64,000 bases of DNA from Streptomyces sp. NBC_00390. GTDB taxonomy: Bacteria > Actinomycetota > Actinomycetes > Streptomycetales > Streptomycetaceae. Both the position numbers and the translations under genes were made by a program. The stretch covers positions 5,828,001 to 5,892,000 of the forward strand of contig NZ_CP107945.1 of NCBI RefSeq assembly GCF_036057275.1, given 5' to 3'. Under the pieces are notes generated by a model that saw only the letters and a list, made by a program, of their open reading frames with translations, was not told where the DNA came from and ran no database searches. Positions 34,496-43,337 of the stretch are shown here, piece after piece; the first letter of the stretch is position 1; each line of letters begins with the position of its first letter.

Positions 34496-37243
34496 TTACG
34501 CGTCGCCGCCGGCCGCGCCCGGGTCCGCCGCGGCCACATCGAGCAGCTGGTAGCGGTCCACCGCCTGCTTCAGCACGCTGCGGTCCACCTTGCCCTCACG
34601 CGCCAGCTCCGTGAGCACCGCCAGCACGATCGACTCGGCGTCGATGTGGAAGTAGCGCCGGGCCGCGCCGCGGGTGTCCGCGAAGCCGAAGCCGTCCGCG
34701 CCCAGCGACTGGTACGTGCCCGGCACCCAGCGGGAGATCTGGTCCGGGACCGAGCGCATCCAGTCCGAGACCGCGACGAACGGGCCTTCGGAGGCGGACA
34801 GCTTCTGCGTGACGTACGGGACGCGCTGCTCCTCCTCGGGGTGCAGCAGGTTGTGCTTCTCCACCTCGACGGCCTCGCGGCGCAGCTCGTTCCAGGAGGT
34901 CGCCGACCAGACGTCCGCCCGGACGTTCCACTCGGCGGCAAGGATCCGCTGGGCCTCCACCGCCCATGGCACTGCCACGCCGGACGCCAGGATCTGCGCG
35001 GGGATCGTGCCGGACTCGCCCGCCCTGTAGCGGTGGATGCCCTTGAGGATGCCCTCGACGTCCACGTCGGCCGGCTCGGCCGGGTGCTGGATCGGCTCGT
35101 TGTAGACGGTCAGGTAGTAGAAGACGTCCTCGCCGTGCGGGTGCTCGGCGTCCCCTCCGTACATCCGGCGCAGACCGTCCTTGACGATGTGCGCGATCTC
35201 GTAGCCGAACGCCGGGTCGTAGGCGACACAGCCGGGGTTGGTCGAGGCCAGCAGCTGCGAGTGGCCGTCCGCGTGCTGCAGACCCTCACCGGTCAGCGTC
35301 GTACGGCCCGCGGTGGCACCGAGCACGAAGCCGCGCGAGAGCTGGTCGGCCATCTGCCAGAACTGGTCGCCGGTGCGCTGGAAGCCGAACATCGAGTAGA
35401 AGACATAGACCGGGATCAGCGGCTCGCCGTGCGTGGCGTACGCCGAACCGGCGGCGATCAGCGAGGCGGTGCAGCCTGCCTCGGAGATGCCGTCGTGCAG
35501 CATCTGGCCGGTCGGCGACTCCTTGTAGGCGAGCAGCAGCTCGCGGTCCACGGCCTCGTACTGCTGACCGAGCGGGTTGTAGATCTTCGCGCTCGGGAAG
35601 AACGAGTCCATGCCGAAGGTGCGGTACTCGTCCGGCGCGATCAGCACGAAACGCCTGCCGATCTCCTTGTCCCGCATCAGATCCTTGAGCAGGCGGACGA
35701 ACGCCATGGTGGTGGCGATCGACTGCTGACCCGAGCCCTTCTTCACGGCCGCGTACGTCTTGTCGTCCGGCAGCACGAGCGGCTGGGACCGCACGACACG
35801 GGTCGGGACGTAACCGCCCAGGCCCTTGCGGCGGTCGTGCATGTACTGGATCTCCTCCGAGTCGCGGCCCGGGTGGTAGTACGGCGGGAGACCGTCCTCG
35901 AGCTGCTTGTCGGTGATCGGCAGGTGCAGCCGGTCGCGGAAGCCCTTCAGGTCGTCGACCGTGAGCTTCTTCATCTGGTGCGTGGCGTTGCGGCCCTCGA
36001 AGTTCGGCCCCAGGGTCCAGCCCTTGACCGTCTGGGCGAGGATCACGGTCGGCTGGCCCTTGTGCTCGCGGGCGGCCGAGTAGGCCGCGAAGATCTTCCT
36101 GTGGTCGTGGCCGCCGCGGCCCAGGTGCAGGATCCGGTCGTCGGTCATGTTCTCGACCATGGCGCGCAGCCGGTGGTCGTCGCCGAAGAAGTGCTCGCGG
36201 ATGTACGCACCGGTCTCGGTGGCGTACGTCTGGAACTGCCCGTCCGGCGTGATGTTCAGCTTGTTGACCAGGATGCCGTCACGGTCCTGCGCCAGCAGCG
36301 GGTCCCAGGAGCGGTCCCAGACAAGCTTGATGACATTCCAGCCGGCGCCGCGGAACTGCGACTCCAGCTCCTGGATGATCTTGCCGTTGCCGCGTACCGG
36401 GCCGTCGAGGCGCTGCAGGTTGCAGTTGACGACAAAGGTCAGGTTGTCCAGGCCCTCACGGGCGGCGATGGACAGCTGGCCGAGCGACTCGGGCTCGTCC
36501 ATCTCGCCGTCGCCGAGGAACGCCCAGACATGCGACTTGGAGGTGTCGGCAATGCCGCGCGCCTCCATGTAGCGGTTCATCCGTGCCTGGTAGATCGCGC
36601 CGAGCGGGCCAAGACCCATGGAGACGGTCGGGAACTCCCAGAAGTCCGGCATCAGCCGCGGGTGCGGATAGCTGGACAGGCCGTTGGGGTACTTGGACTT
36701 CTCCTGGCGGAACGCGTCGAGCTGGGTCTCGTTCAGCCGGTCCAGCAGGAACGCGCGTGCGTAGATTCCGGGCGAGGCGTGGCCCTGGAAGAAGATCTGG
36801 TCGCCGCCGTCGCCCTCGTCCTTGCCGCGGAAGAAGTGGTTGAAGCCCACGTCGTAGAGCGATGCGGAGGAGGCGAAGGTGGCGATGTGGCCGCCGACAC
36901 CGATGCCGGGGCGCTGCGCGCGGGAGACCATCACCGCGGCGTTCCAGCGGGTCGCGTTGAGGATCCGGCGCTCGATCTCCTCGTTGCCGGGGAAGAACGG
37001 CTCGTCCTTGGTGGCGATGGTGTTGACGTAGTCCGTGCTGCGCATCTCGGGCACGGCGACACGCTTCTCGCGCGCCCGCTCGATCAGGCGGAGCATCAGA
37101 TAGCGGGCGCGCTCGCGACCCCGCTCGTCGACGGCGGCGTCGAGGGAGTCCAGCCACTCCTTGGTCTCTTCTGGATCGAAGTCCGGGACCTGGCTGGGAA
37201 GGCCGCCAATGATGATCGGGTTGCGATCGGATCCGGAAGCCAC
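34496..37243 (-). CDS. aceE: Pyruvate dehydrogenase E1 component (homodimeric type)
   Basis: 915 aa. GTG 37243 with GAAGGA 6 nt upstream gives MASGSDRNPIIIGGLPSQ. The thiamine diphosphate motif runs from GDGEMDEPES to VVNCN (about residues 245-277). SMFGFQRTGDQFW and the transketolase-like C-terminal domain are present. It decarboxylates pyruvate and passes the acetyl group to the lipoyl E2 encoded elsewhere, feeding acetyl-CoA to the TCA cycle and to the fab genes. Transcribed alone, divergent from DUF3052. Confidence 0.98.
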   Translation of the reverse strand: MASGSDRNPIIIGGLPSQVPDFDPEETKEWLDSLDAAVDERGRERARYLMLRLIERAREKRVAVPEMRSTDYVNTIATKDEPFFPGNEEIERRILNATRWNAAVMVSRAQRPGIGVGGHIATFASSASLYDVGFNHFFRGKDEGDGGDQIFFQGHASPGIYARAFLLDRLNETQLDAFRQEKSKYPNGLSSYPHPRLMPDFWEFPTVSMGLGPLGAIYQARMNRYMEARGIADTSKSHVWAFLGDGEMDEPESLGQLSIAAREGLDNLTFVVNCNLQRLDGPVRGNGKIIQELESQFRGAGWNVIKLVWDRSWDPLLAQDRDGILVNKLNITPDGQFQTYATETGAYIREHFFGDDHRLRAMVENMTDDRILHLGRGGHDHRKIFAAYSAAREHKGQPTVILAQTVKGWTLGPNFEGRNATHQMKKLTVDDLKGFRDRLHLPITDKQLEDGLPPYYHPGRDSEEIQYMHDRRKGLGGYVPTRVVRSQPLVLPDDKTYAAVKKGSGQQSIATTMAFVRLLKDLMRDKEIGRRFVLIAPDEYRTFGMDSFFPSAKIYNPLGQQYEAVDRELLLAYKESPTGQMLHDGISEAGCTASLIAAGSAYATHGEPLIPVYVFYSMFGFQRTGDQFWQMADQLSRGFVLGATAGRTTLTGEGLQHADGHSQLLASTNPGCVAYDPAFGYEIAHIVKDGLRRMYGGDAEHPHGEDVFYYLTVYNEPIQHPAEPADVDVEGILKGIHRYRAGESGTIPAQILASGVAVPWAVEAQRILAAEWNVRADVWSATSWNELRREAVEVEKHNLLHPEEEQRVPYVTQKLSASEGPFVAVSDWMRSVPDQISRWVPGTYQSLGADGFGFADTRGAARRYFHIDAESIVLAVLTELAREGKVDRSVLKQAVDRYQLLDVAAADPGAAGGDA

Positions 37244-37691
37244 GCTGTTCCTTCGCTGTTCGGTGGATCTGCCACTGGGATGTCTGCGCTGTGTCGCACC
37301 GCCTCCATCGTGTACCGCGGGAAGGCGTACGTCATCTCTACCGAGGGGTAACCCCGGATCTTCCTGGCATCCGGTCCGAAGCCCGTGACCGGAGAGGGCC
37401 AAATCGCAACCTTACGCCCAACGCGCGCAAGTGTTTCGTTCGGCCGTTCGGTTCCGATCGGTGGCCCGACGGGTAGGAATGGCGCAAAGATGGCTGAAAG
37501 GTCCCATCCCTCACGCGACGGAGCCCTCGTGCTCGCCTGGAGATGCGCCGAGACGGCAGCAAACGTCACCGTTTCGGCGGTCTGAACGGCCGGGTACTTG
37601 CGCGATCCGCCCCGCCCGTGTGGACTACGGCCAACGCCGCGCGTACGCGCGCGGCCGCAGCATTTTTCCGAAAACGATCAGGAGGCAAGCC
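37244..37691. other. Divergent promoter region of aceE and the DUF3052 gene
   Basis: 448 bp with no convincing gene. Short open frames here do not keep Streptomyces codon bias. It must contain both promoters; no -35/-10 pair stands out. AGGAGG at 37679-37684 is the ribosome site of GTG 37692. Confidence 0.55.
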
Positions 37692-38129
37692 GTGAGCGCG
37701 ACCGCGGACCACGCGGAGGAGCGGACCAACCCGGCGTCAAGGCTGGGGTTCGAGCCCGGACAGGTGGTCCAGGAGATCGGCTACGACGACGACGTCGAGC
37801 AGGAGCTCCGTGAAGGCATCGAGGCCGTGACCGGCCAGGAACTCGTCGACGAGGACTACGACGACGTCGCAGACGTCGTCGTGCTGTGGTTCCGGGACGA
37901 GGACGGCGATCTCACGGACGCACTGGTGGACGCCATCGGTCTGATCGAAGAGGGCGGAGCCGTCTGGCTGATGACTCCGAAGACAGGCCGTGACGGCTAT
38001 GTCGAGCCCAGTGACATCAACGAGGCCGCCCAGACCGCGGGACTCTCCCAGACCAAGAGCATCAACGCCGGCAAGGACTGGTCCGGCAGCAGGCTGGTGA
38101 CTCCCAAGGCGGCGAAGTCGAAGCGCTGA
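37692..38129 (+). CDS. DUF3052 family protein
   Basis: 145 aa from GTG 37692 with GGAGG upstream. Acidic; LGFEPGQVVQEIGYDDDVE, DYDDVADVVVLWFRDEDGDL and LMTPKTGRDGYVEPSDINEA are hallmarks of this actinobacterial family. No catalytic residues are known; a role near cell division or nucleoid has been proposed only by association. Cytosolic by sequence. Adjacent to the peroxiredoxin gene, 128 bp downstream. Confidence 0.88.
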   Translation: MSATADHAEERTNPASRLGFEPGQVVQEIGYDDDVEQELREGIEAVTGQELVDEDYDDVADVVVLWFRDEDGDLTDALVDAIGLIEEGGAVWLMTPKTGRDGYVEPSDINEAAQTAGLSQTKSINAGKDWSGSRLVTPKAAKSKR

Positions 38130-38257
38130 GCCGCAGCAGCAGAACCGAGGCCCTCGCCGGCAAAGGAGACCGGCGGGGGCCTTCTGCGCTCCGGCGGGCG
38201 CCTTCTGCGTAGGCTGGTCCTTCACCGGATCGGCTTACCGAAGGGATGGCGTTTTCC

Positions 38258-38716
38258 ATGGCGATCGAGGTCGGGGCGAAGGCCCCGGAGTTCGAGCTGA
38301 AGGACAACCACGGCCGCACCGTGGCGCTCTCCGAGTTCCGCGGCGAGAAGAACGTGGTGCTGCTCTTCTACCCGTTCGCCTTCACCGGAGTGTGCACGGG
38401 CGAGCTGTGCGCGCTGCGCGACGAGCTGCCGGCGTTCGTCAACGACGACACGCAACTGCTCGCCGTCTCCAACGACTCGATCCACACCCTGCGGGTCTTC
38501 GCCGAGCAGGAGGGTCTGGAGTACCCGCTGCTCTCGGACTTCTGGCCGCACGGCGAGATCTCGCGCGCCTACGGCGTCTTCGACGAGGAGAAGGGCTGCG
38601 CGGTGCGCGGCACCTTCATCATCGACAAGGAAGGCGTGGTCCGCTGGACCGTCGTCAACGCTCTGCCGGACGCCCGCGACCTGAACGAGTACGTCAAGGC
38701 GCTCGACACCCTCTGA
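38258..38716 (+). CDS. AhpE-like peroxiredoxin
   Basis: 152 aa from ATG 38258 (ATG 38246 possible). YPFAFTGVCTGELC carries the peroxidatic Cys (about residue 45). TFIIDKEGVVRW is the second conserved block. It matches the 1-Cys AhpE group, which reduces hydroperoxides and is recycled by mycothiol or mycoredoxin in actinobacteria. No fused reductase domain. It lies directly before the Ter genes, which fits an oxidative-stress neighbourhood. Confidence 0.92.
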   Translation: MAIEVGAKAPEFELKDNHGRTVALSEFRGEKNVVLLFYPFAFTGVCTGELCALRDELPAFVNDDTQLLAVSNDSIHTLRVFAEQEGLEYPLLSDFWPHGEISRAYGVFDEEKGCAVRGTFIIDKEGVVRWTVVNALPDARDLNEYVKALDTL

Positions 38717-38754
38717 TCCACCGGGCAACCGCCCTGATCCATCGGGCAACCACC
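38713..38754 (+). repeat. 21-bp tandem duplication at the peroxiredoxin stop codon
   Basis: Two 21-bp units (38713-38733, 38734-38754) differ at two positions; the first contains the TGA stop. Confidence 0.7.
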
Positions 38755-38768
38755 GCGCAACACCTGTT

Positions 38769-38802
38769 TTGACCGGGAACCGGTCACTAGGATCCATTCG
38801 TT
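38769..38802 (+). promoter_or_regulatory. Palindrome and candidate promoter before terD
   Basis: GACCGG-GAA-CCGGTC (38771-38785) is a perfect inverted repeat. GGGAAC (38775-38780), 19 nt, GTT (38800-38802) resembles the Streptomyces SigR consensus GGGAAT-N18-GTT, but the spacer is one base longer. TAGGAT at 38788 could be a vegetative -10 instead. Confidence 0.35.
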
Positions 38803-38859
38803 GATCCGATTGCCAACGCACTACGGGGGCGCTGCCCCTGAAAACCAATGGAGGGACTC

Positions 38860-39435
38860 GTGGGAGTCAGCCTCAGCAAGGGCGGCAACGTCTCGCTGAC
38901 CAAGGCCGCGCCCGGCCTGACCGCCGTCACCGTGGGCCTGGGCTGGGACGTCCGGACCACCACCGGCACCGACTTCGACCTCGACGCCAGCGCCCTGCTG
39001 ACCAACGCCGAGGGCAAGGTCGCCACCGACGGCAACTTCGTCTTCTTCAACAACCTCAAGAGCCCCGACGGCTCCGTCGAGCACACCGGCGACAACCTGA
39101 CGGGCGAGGGCGAGGGCGACGACGAGCAGATCAAGGTCAACCTGGCCGGCGTCCCGGCCGACGTTGACAAGATCGTCTTCCCGGTCTCCATCTACGAGGC
39201 CGAGAGCCGTCAGCAGTCCTTCGGCCAGGTGCGCAACGCGTTCATCCGCGTGGTGAACCAGGCCGACAACAACGAGCTCGCCCGCTACGACCTGAGCGAG
39301 GACGCCTCGACCGAGACCGCGATGGTCTTCGGCGAGCTGTACCGCAACGGGGCGGAGTGGAAGTTCCGTGCCATCGGCCAGGGTTACGCCTCGGGTCTGC
39401 GCGGCATCGCGCAGGACTTCGGCGTCAACGTCTGA
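38860..39435 (+). CDS. terD: TerD family stress protein (copy 1)
   Basis: 191 aa from GTG 38860 with GGAGGGA upstream. Classical TerD: GVSLSKGGNVSLTKAAPGL, the Ca-binding segments TDFDLDASALL and GDNLTGEGEGDDE, and the ending ASGLRGIAQDFGVNV. TerD proteins bind calcium and assemble with TerC at the membrane during metal, oxidative and phage stress. In S. coelicolor a TerD protein from this locus (SCO2368) has been linked to calcium homeostasis and development. First of two tandem copies. Confidence 0.95.
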   Translation: MGVSLSKGGNVSLTKAAPGLTAVTVGLGWDVRTTTGTDFDLDASALLTNAEGKVATDGNFVFFNNLKSPDGSVEHTGDNLTGEGEGDDEQIKVNLAGVPADVDKIVFPVSIYEAESRQQSFGQVRNAFIRVVNQADNNELARYDLSEDASTETAMVFGELYRNGAEWKFRAIGQGYASGLRGIAQDFGVNV

Positions 39436-39559
39436 TCCGCCTTCGCACCGCGGAATTGACCGTACGCCGACCGTACGACAGTGTCCGGCGCCGCACTCCC
39501 GTGTGCGGCGCCGGACGCGCCTGCTTGTCCGTAACACCACTTCGGGGAGGACCACCGTC

Positions 39560-40135
39560 ATGGGCGTCACGCTCGCCAAGGGAGGCAATGTCTCCCTCTC
39601 CAAGGCCGCACCGAATCTCAGCCAGGTCCTCATCGGACTGGGCTGGGACGCACGCTCCACCACAGGGGCGCCCTTCGATCTCGACGCCAGCGCGCTGCTC
39701 TGCCAGGACGGGCGCGTCCTCGGCGACGACTGGTTCGTCTTCTACAACCAGCTGACGAGCCCGGACGGATCGGTCACCCACACCGGCGACAATCTCACCG
39801 GTGAAGGCGACGGCGACGACGAGTCGCTGATCGTGGACCTCCCCGCCGTGCCGGCGCACTGCGACAAGATCATTTTTCCGGTCTCGATCCATGACGCCGA
39901 CAACCGCGGCCAGACCTTCGGCCAGGTCAGCAACGCCTTCATCCGCGTGGTGAACCAGGCCGACGGCCAGGAACTGGCCCGCTACGACCTGAGCGAGGAC
40001 GCCTCGACGGAGACCGCGATGATCTTCGGCGAGCTGTACCGCTACGGGGGCGAATGGAAGTTCCGAGCCGTGGGGCAGGGGTACGCGTCGGGGCTGAGGG
40101 GCATCGCTCTAGACTTCGGGGTCAATGTTTCGTAA
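39560..40135 (+). CDS. TerD family stress protein (copy 2)
   Basis: 191 aa from ATG 39560 (GGGGAGG upstream). Same fold and Ca motifs as the preceding copy (FDLDASALL, GDNLTGEGDGDDE); the two share long stretches, for example FIRVVNQAD and RYDLSEDASTETAM, showing tandem duplication. 124 bp separates them. It probably shares a transcript with the first copy and acts in the same complex. It differs in having Cys residues (LLCQDG, AHCDK) absent from copy 1. Confidence 0.95.
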   Translation: MGVTLAKGGNVSLSKAAPNLSQVLIGLGWDARSTTGAPFDLDASALLCQDGRVLGDDWFVFYNQLTSPDGSVTHTGDNLTGEGDGDDESLIVDLPAVPAHCDKIIFPVSIHDADNRGQTFGQVSNAFIRVVNQADGQELARYDLSEDASTETAMIFGELYRYGGEWKFRAVGQGYASGLRGIALDFGVNVS

Positions 40136-40167
40136 AGCCATGTGCGGCGCACTGCAAAGTCGGGGGT

Positions 40168-40258
40168 CGGTCCCCAGAGGTTCTGCTGGGGACCGGAGGC
40201 GCTCCGGGAGATTGCAGCGCGAGCCGCGTGCGGCTCGGGGGAGGCCCGCTCCGGCGGG
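40168..40258 (+). promoter_or_regulatory. Structured leader upstream of the DUF475 gene
   Basis: Three consecutive perfect hairpins: 10 bp (40168-40177/40186-40195), 8 bp (40220-40227/40230-40237) and 5 bp (40245-40249/40254-40258). The first may terminate terD transcripts; together they could form a regulatory leader. The conserved core of the yybP-ykoY manganese riboswitch was not found. Confidence 0.45.
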
Positions 40259-40286
40259 AGACCCGTACACAACGATTGGGTAGCCA

Positions 40287-41435
40287 GTGGTACTGAAAAC
40301 CTTCGGCTGGTCGTTCGCAGTCACTGCGCTCGGCCTGGTCGCTGCGGTGTTCTACGGGGGGTGGACGGCCTTCGGGCTCGTCGCGATCCTGTCCGTCCTG
40401 GAGATCTCGCTCTCCTTCGACAACGCGGTGGTCAACGCCGGCGTGCTGAAGAAGATGAGTGAGTTCTGGCAGAAGATCTTCCTCACCATCGGCATCCTGA
40501 TCGCCGTCTTCGGCATGCGCCTCGTGTTCCCCGTCGTGATCGTCTCGATCACCGCGTCGCTGGGGCCGATCGAGGCGATCGACCTCGCACTGAACGACCA
40601 CGAGAAGTACGAGCAGCTCGTCACCGACGCCCACCCGGCCATCGCGTCCTTCGGTGGCATCTTCCTGCTGATGATCTTCCTCGACTTCATCTTCGAGGAC
40701 CGTGACATCAAGTGGCTCGGCTGGCTGGAGCGGCCGCTGGCCAAGCTCGGCAAGGTCGACATGCTGTCCGCCTGCATCGCGCTGATCGTCCTGCTGGTCA
40801 CCTCGATGACCTTCGCCGTCCACGCCCACCAGTACGGCGGCGTGCACACCGACAAGTCGGCGACCGTGCTGCTCTCCGGTGTCGCGGGTCTGATCACCTA
40901 CATGATCGTCGGCGGACTGTCCGGTTACTTCGAGGACAAGCTCGAGGAAGAGGAAGAGCGCGAGCACGAGGCCGAGGAGGAGGCCAGGAAGGCCGGAAAG
41001 CCCGTCTCCGCCGTCAAGCTCGTCGGCAAGGCCGCGTTCTTCATGTTCATGTACCTGGAAGTCCTGGACGCGTCGTTCTCCTTCGACGGCGTCATCGGTG
41101 CCTTCGCCGTCAGCAACGACCCGGTCGTCATCGCGCTCGGCCTCGGTATCGGCGCCATGTACGTCCGGTCGCTCACGGTCTACCTGGTCCGCCAGGGCAC
41201 CCTCGACGACTACGTCTACCTCGAGCACGGCGCGCACTACGCGATCGGTGCGCTCGCGGTCATCCTGCTGATCACCATCCAGTACGAAATCCCCGAGGTC
41301 GTCACCGGCCTCATCGGCGTCGCCCTGATTGCCTGGTCCTTCTGGTCCTCGGTGCGGCGCAACAAGGCTCTGGCGGCAGCCGAGGGAAAAGCTGAGACCT
41401 CGGACGACGAAGCCGGAGTGTCGTCCGGGGTGTGA
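40287..41435 (+). CDS. DUF475 (TerC-superfamily) integral membrane protein
   Basis: 382 aa from GTG 40287. About eight membrane helices; LEISLSFDNAVVNAGVLKKM and LDASFSFDGVIGAFAVSNDP are the paired acidic motifs of the TerC/DUF475 group, thought to bind a metal ion within the membrane. Residues 215-235 form a highly charged Glu-rich loop. TerC-type proteins anchor TerD complexes and export manganese in other bacteria. It is flanked by TerD and TerA-like genes, which supports a Ter complex. Confidence 0.92.
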   Translation: MVLKTFGWSFAVTALGLVAAVFYGGWTAFGLVAILSVLEISLSFDNAVVNAGVLKKMSEFWQKIFLTIGILIAVFGMRLVFPVVIVSITASLGPIEAIDLALNDHEKYEQLVTDAHPAIASFGGIFLLMIFLDFIFEDRDIKWLGWLERPLAKLGKVDMLSACIALIVLLVTSMTFAVHAHQYGGVHTDKSATVLLSGVAGLITYMIVGGLSGYFEDKLEEEEEREHEAEEEARKAGKPVSAVKLVGKAAFFMFMYLEVLDASFSFDGVIGAFAVSNDPVVIALGLGIGAMYVRSLTVYLVRQGTLDDYVYLEHGAHYAIGALAVILLITIQYEIPEVVTGLIGVALIAWSFWSSVRRNKALAAAEGKAETSDDEAGVSSGV

Positions 41436-41544
41436 CACCCTCCCGGGTGAGGAACGCTCTGAACGGGGCGGTCGCGAGGTTCCTGAGCCTCGGGGCCGCC
41501 CCGCTGCTTGTGCGCGGGGACCGACGGACCAATAGGGGTGGGGC

Positions 41545-42282
41545 ATGGCCTTCTGGGACAACCTGTGGCGGGGGAGGGCGGCGCAGTTCGACTCGGGCAG
41601 CGCGGCGAGCAACTCCATCGAGCTCACCAAGCGGCGCCCGACCGTCTCGCTCACCAAGCAGGGCGCGGCGAGCGGAAACCTGCGCGTCAATCTCTCCTGG
41701 CGGATGCGCAGCTCCGACATCGAGGGGCGGTCGCGCCAGAGCGGCAGGCTGCTGCGCCACCCGTTGAAGCTCTTCCAGCCCGATGTGGTCCAGGCCCACA
41801 CCCAGGGTGTGGTCAATGTCGACCTCGACCTCGGCTGTCTGTACGAGATGACGGACGGCAGCAAGGGCGTCGTACAGCCGCTGGGCAGCTTCTTCGGCAG
41901 CCTGAACGAAGCGCCTTACGTCCGGCTCAGCGGTGACGACCGGTTCGGCGCCCCCTCCGGCGAGACGATCTTCGTCAATCTCGACCACCGTGAGTCGATC
42001 AAGCGGCTGCTGTTCTTCGTCTACATCTACGACCAGACGCCCGCCTTCGACCGCACGCATGCGCATGTCACGCTCTATCCGAGCAACGGCCCGCGGGTCG
42101 AGATCGAGCTCGACGAGCGCGCCCCGCAGGCCCGCTCCTGCGCGGTCTTCTCCGTGGACAACATCAAGGGCGAGCTGGTCGTGCGCCGCGAGGTGAAGTT
42201 CGTGTACGGCTTCCAGGCCGAGCTGGACCGGCTGTACGGGTGGGGCCTGCAGTGGGGCCGCGGCTACAAGAGCCGTGTCTGA
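41545..42282 (+). CDS. TerA-like protein of the Ter system
   Basis: 245 aa from ATG 41545. IELTKRRPTVSLTKQGAASGNLRVNLSWR marks the TerA-type N-terminus (only parts quoted). Central TerD-like beta sandwich with VNVDLDLGCLYEM and GETIFVNLDHRE; ending FVYGFQAELDRLYGWGLQW. TerA proteins share the TerD fold but usually lack full Ca sites and bridge TerD to other partners. 109 bp after the DUF475 gene, same strand. Confidence 0.88.
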   Translation: MAFWDNLWRGRAAQFDSGSAASNSIELTKRRPTVSLTKQGAASGNLRVNLSWRMRSSDIEGRSRQSGRLLRHPLKLFQPDVVQAHTQGVVNVDLDLGCLYEMTDGSKGVVQPLGSFFGSLNEAPYVRLSGDDRFGAPSGETIFVNLDHRESIKRLLFFVYIYDQTPAFDRTHAHVTLYPSNGPRVEIELDERAPQARSCAVFSVDNIKGELVVRREVKFVYGFQAELDRLYGWGLQWGRGYKSRV

Positions 42283-42313
42283 GGTGCCCCCGCCCGGGGC
42301 CGCGCGGCCTCCG

Positions 42314-43126
42314 TCACCGGCGCAGGAACTGCGGCCCCATCGGGGGCAGCTGGAAGTTCGGGTCGGGCGCGTACGCCGCCGCGGCCGGCTGCGGGTATCC
42401 GTAGCCGTAACCGTGCTGGACCGGAGCGGTCCCCGGCTGCGCCGGGGCGCCGTGCGGATAGCCGTACGCGGGCCGGGTGGCGTCCGCCTCGGGGTACCCG
42501 TAACCGGGGGCGGGCGGCTGTGCCGGGGCGGGCGGGTGTGCGGCCTGGGGCTCGGGCTGAGCGGGCGGCTCTGCCGCCGCCTCCGCCTCGTCCACCGAGA
42601 TGCCGAAGGCGGTGGCGAGCCCCACAAGACCCGTCGGATAGCCCTGGCCGACGGCGCGGAACTTCCAGCCCTCGCCGCGCCGGTACAGCTCACCGCAGAT
42701 GATCGCGGTCTCCTCGCCGGTCTCCGGCTTCACATCGAAGACGGCCAGCGGCTCACCGCCGCTCGTCGCAGCGTCGTAGAGCAGTATCCGCAGGTCTCGG
42801 ACATGCTGGAAGGTGTCACCGTCCGAGGAGGCGGCGAGTACCACCTGGTCGACGGTCGGATCCAGCGCCGCCAGATCCGCCTCGACCGTGTCGGTCAGGT
42901 GCTCGGCGATCCGCTTCTTCGGCAGCCGCCTGACCAGACCCGAGGGGTGACGCGGCTGGTTGTAGAAGACGAAGTCCTCGTCGGAGCGCACGCGCCCGTC
43001 GCCGCCGAGCAGCAGGGCCGAGGCGTCCACATCGGGGATCCCGGTGCCCGGGGTCCAGCGCAGCACGGCCCGTACGGCCGTGGCGTCGAGGGGAACGTTC
43101 GAGCCCTTCAGCATCGCGTGCGTCAT
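42314..43126 (-). CDS. TerD domain protein with Pro/Tyr/Gly-rich tail
   Basis: 270 aa from ATG 43126 (ATG 43135 possible). Residues 1-180 are a TerD-like domain: LKGSNVPLDATAVRAVLRW, PDVDASALLLG, EDFVFYNQP and KFRAVGQGYPTGL. The strong GDNLTGEGDGDDE calcium loop of the other TerDs is missing. Residues 185-270 are a disordered tail with repeated YGYP and PPAP units. It runs opposite to the rest of the locus and divergent from the lyase gene. Such tails can drive condensation or partner binding; this is inference. Confidence 0.85.
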   Translation of the reverse strand: MTHAMLKGSNVPLDATAVRAVLRWTPGTGIPDVDASALLLGGDGRVRSDEDFVFYNQPRHPSGLVRRLPKKRIAEHLTDTVEADLAALDPTVDQVVLAASSDGDTFQHVRDLRILLYDAATSGGEPLAVFDVKPETGEETAIICGELYRRGEGWKFRAVGQGYPTGLVGLATAFGISVDEAEAAAEPPAQPEPQAAHPPAPAQPPAPGYGYPEADATRPAYGYPHGAPAQPGTAPVQHGYGYGYPQPAAAAYAPDPNFQLPPMGPQFLRR

Positions 43127-43264
43127 GCCCGTCATCCTGCCTGCCCGACCGTGTCCAGGACAACGCGGGTACCGGTACCGGTGGTACGGATGCCACGGCC
43201 GCCACGCACACGAGGGGGGCGACAAGCAGACGAGTTACCTGGATTTCATGAACTTGGGGAACTC

Positions 43265-43291
43265 TTGACACCTGCACTTACGTACTATTAC
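43265..43291 (+). promoter_or_regulatory. Candidate promoter of the Ter biosynthetic operon
   Basis: A perfect TTGACA (43265-43270) is followed by TACTAT (43283) or TATTAC (43286), at short spacing of 12-15 bp. It lies 47 bp before ATG 43338. Confidence 0.35.
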
Positions 43292-43337
43292 CGGCCACAT
43301 GTTGTCAGGGCCGCTACGGCAGTACGGGGGATAATTC

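Noticed and set aside
34253..37351. 1032-codon plus-strand open frame opposite aceE
   Set aside because: It is the antisense shadow of a conserved enzyme gene; long shadow frames are normal at this GC content.
40136..40287. yybP-ykoY manganese riboswitch before the TerC-like gene
   Set aside because: Stems exist, but the conserved loop sequences of that class are not present.
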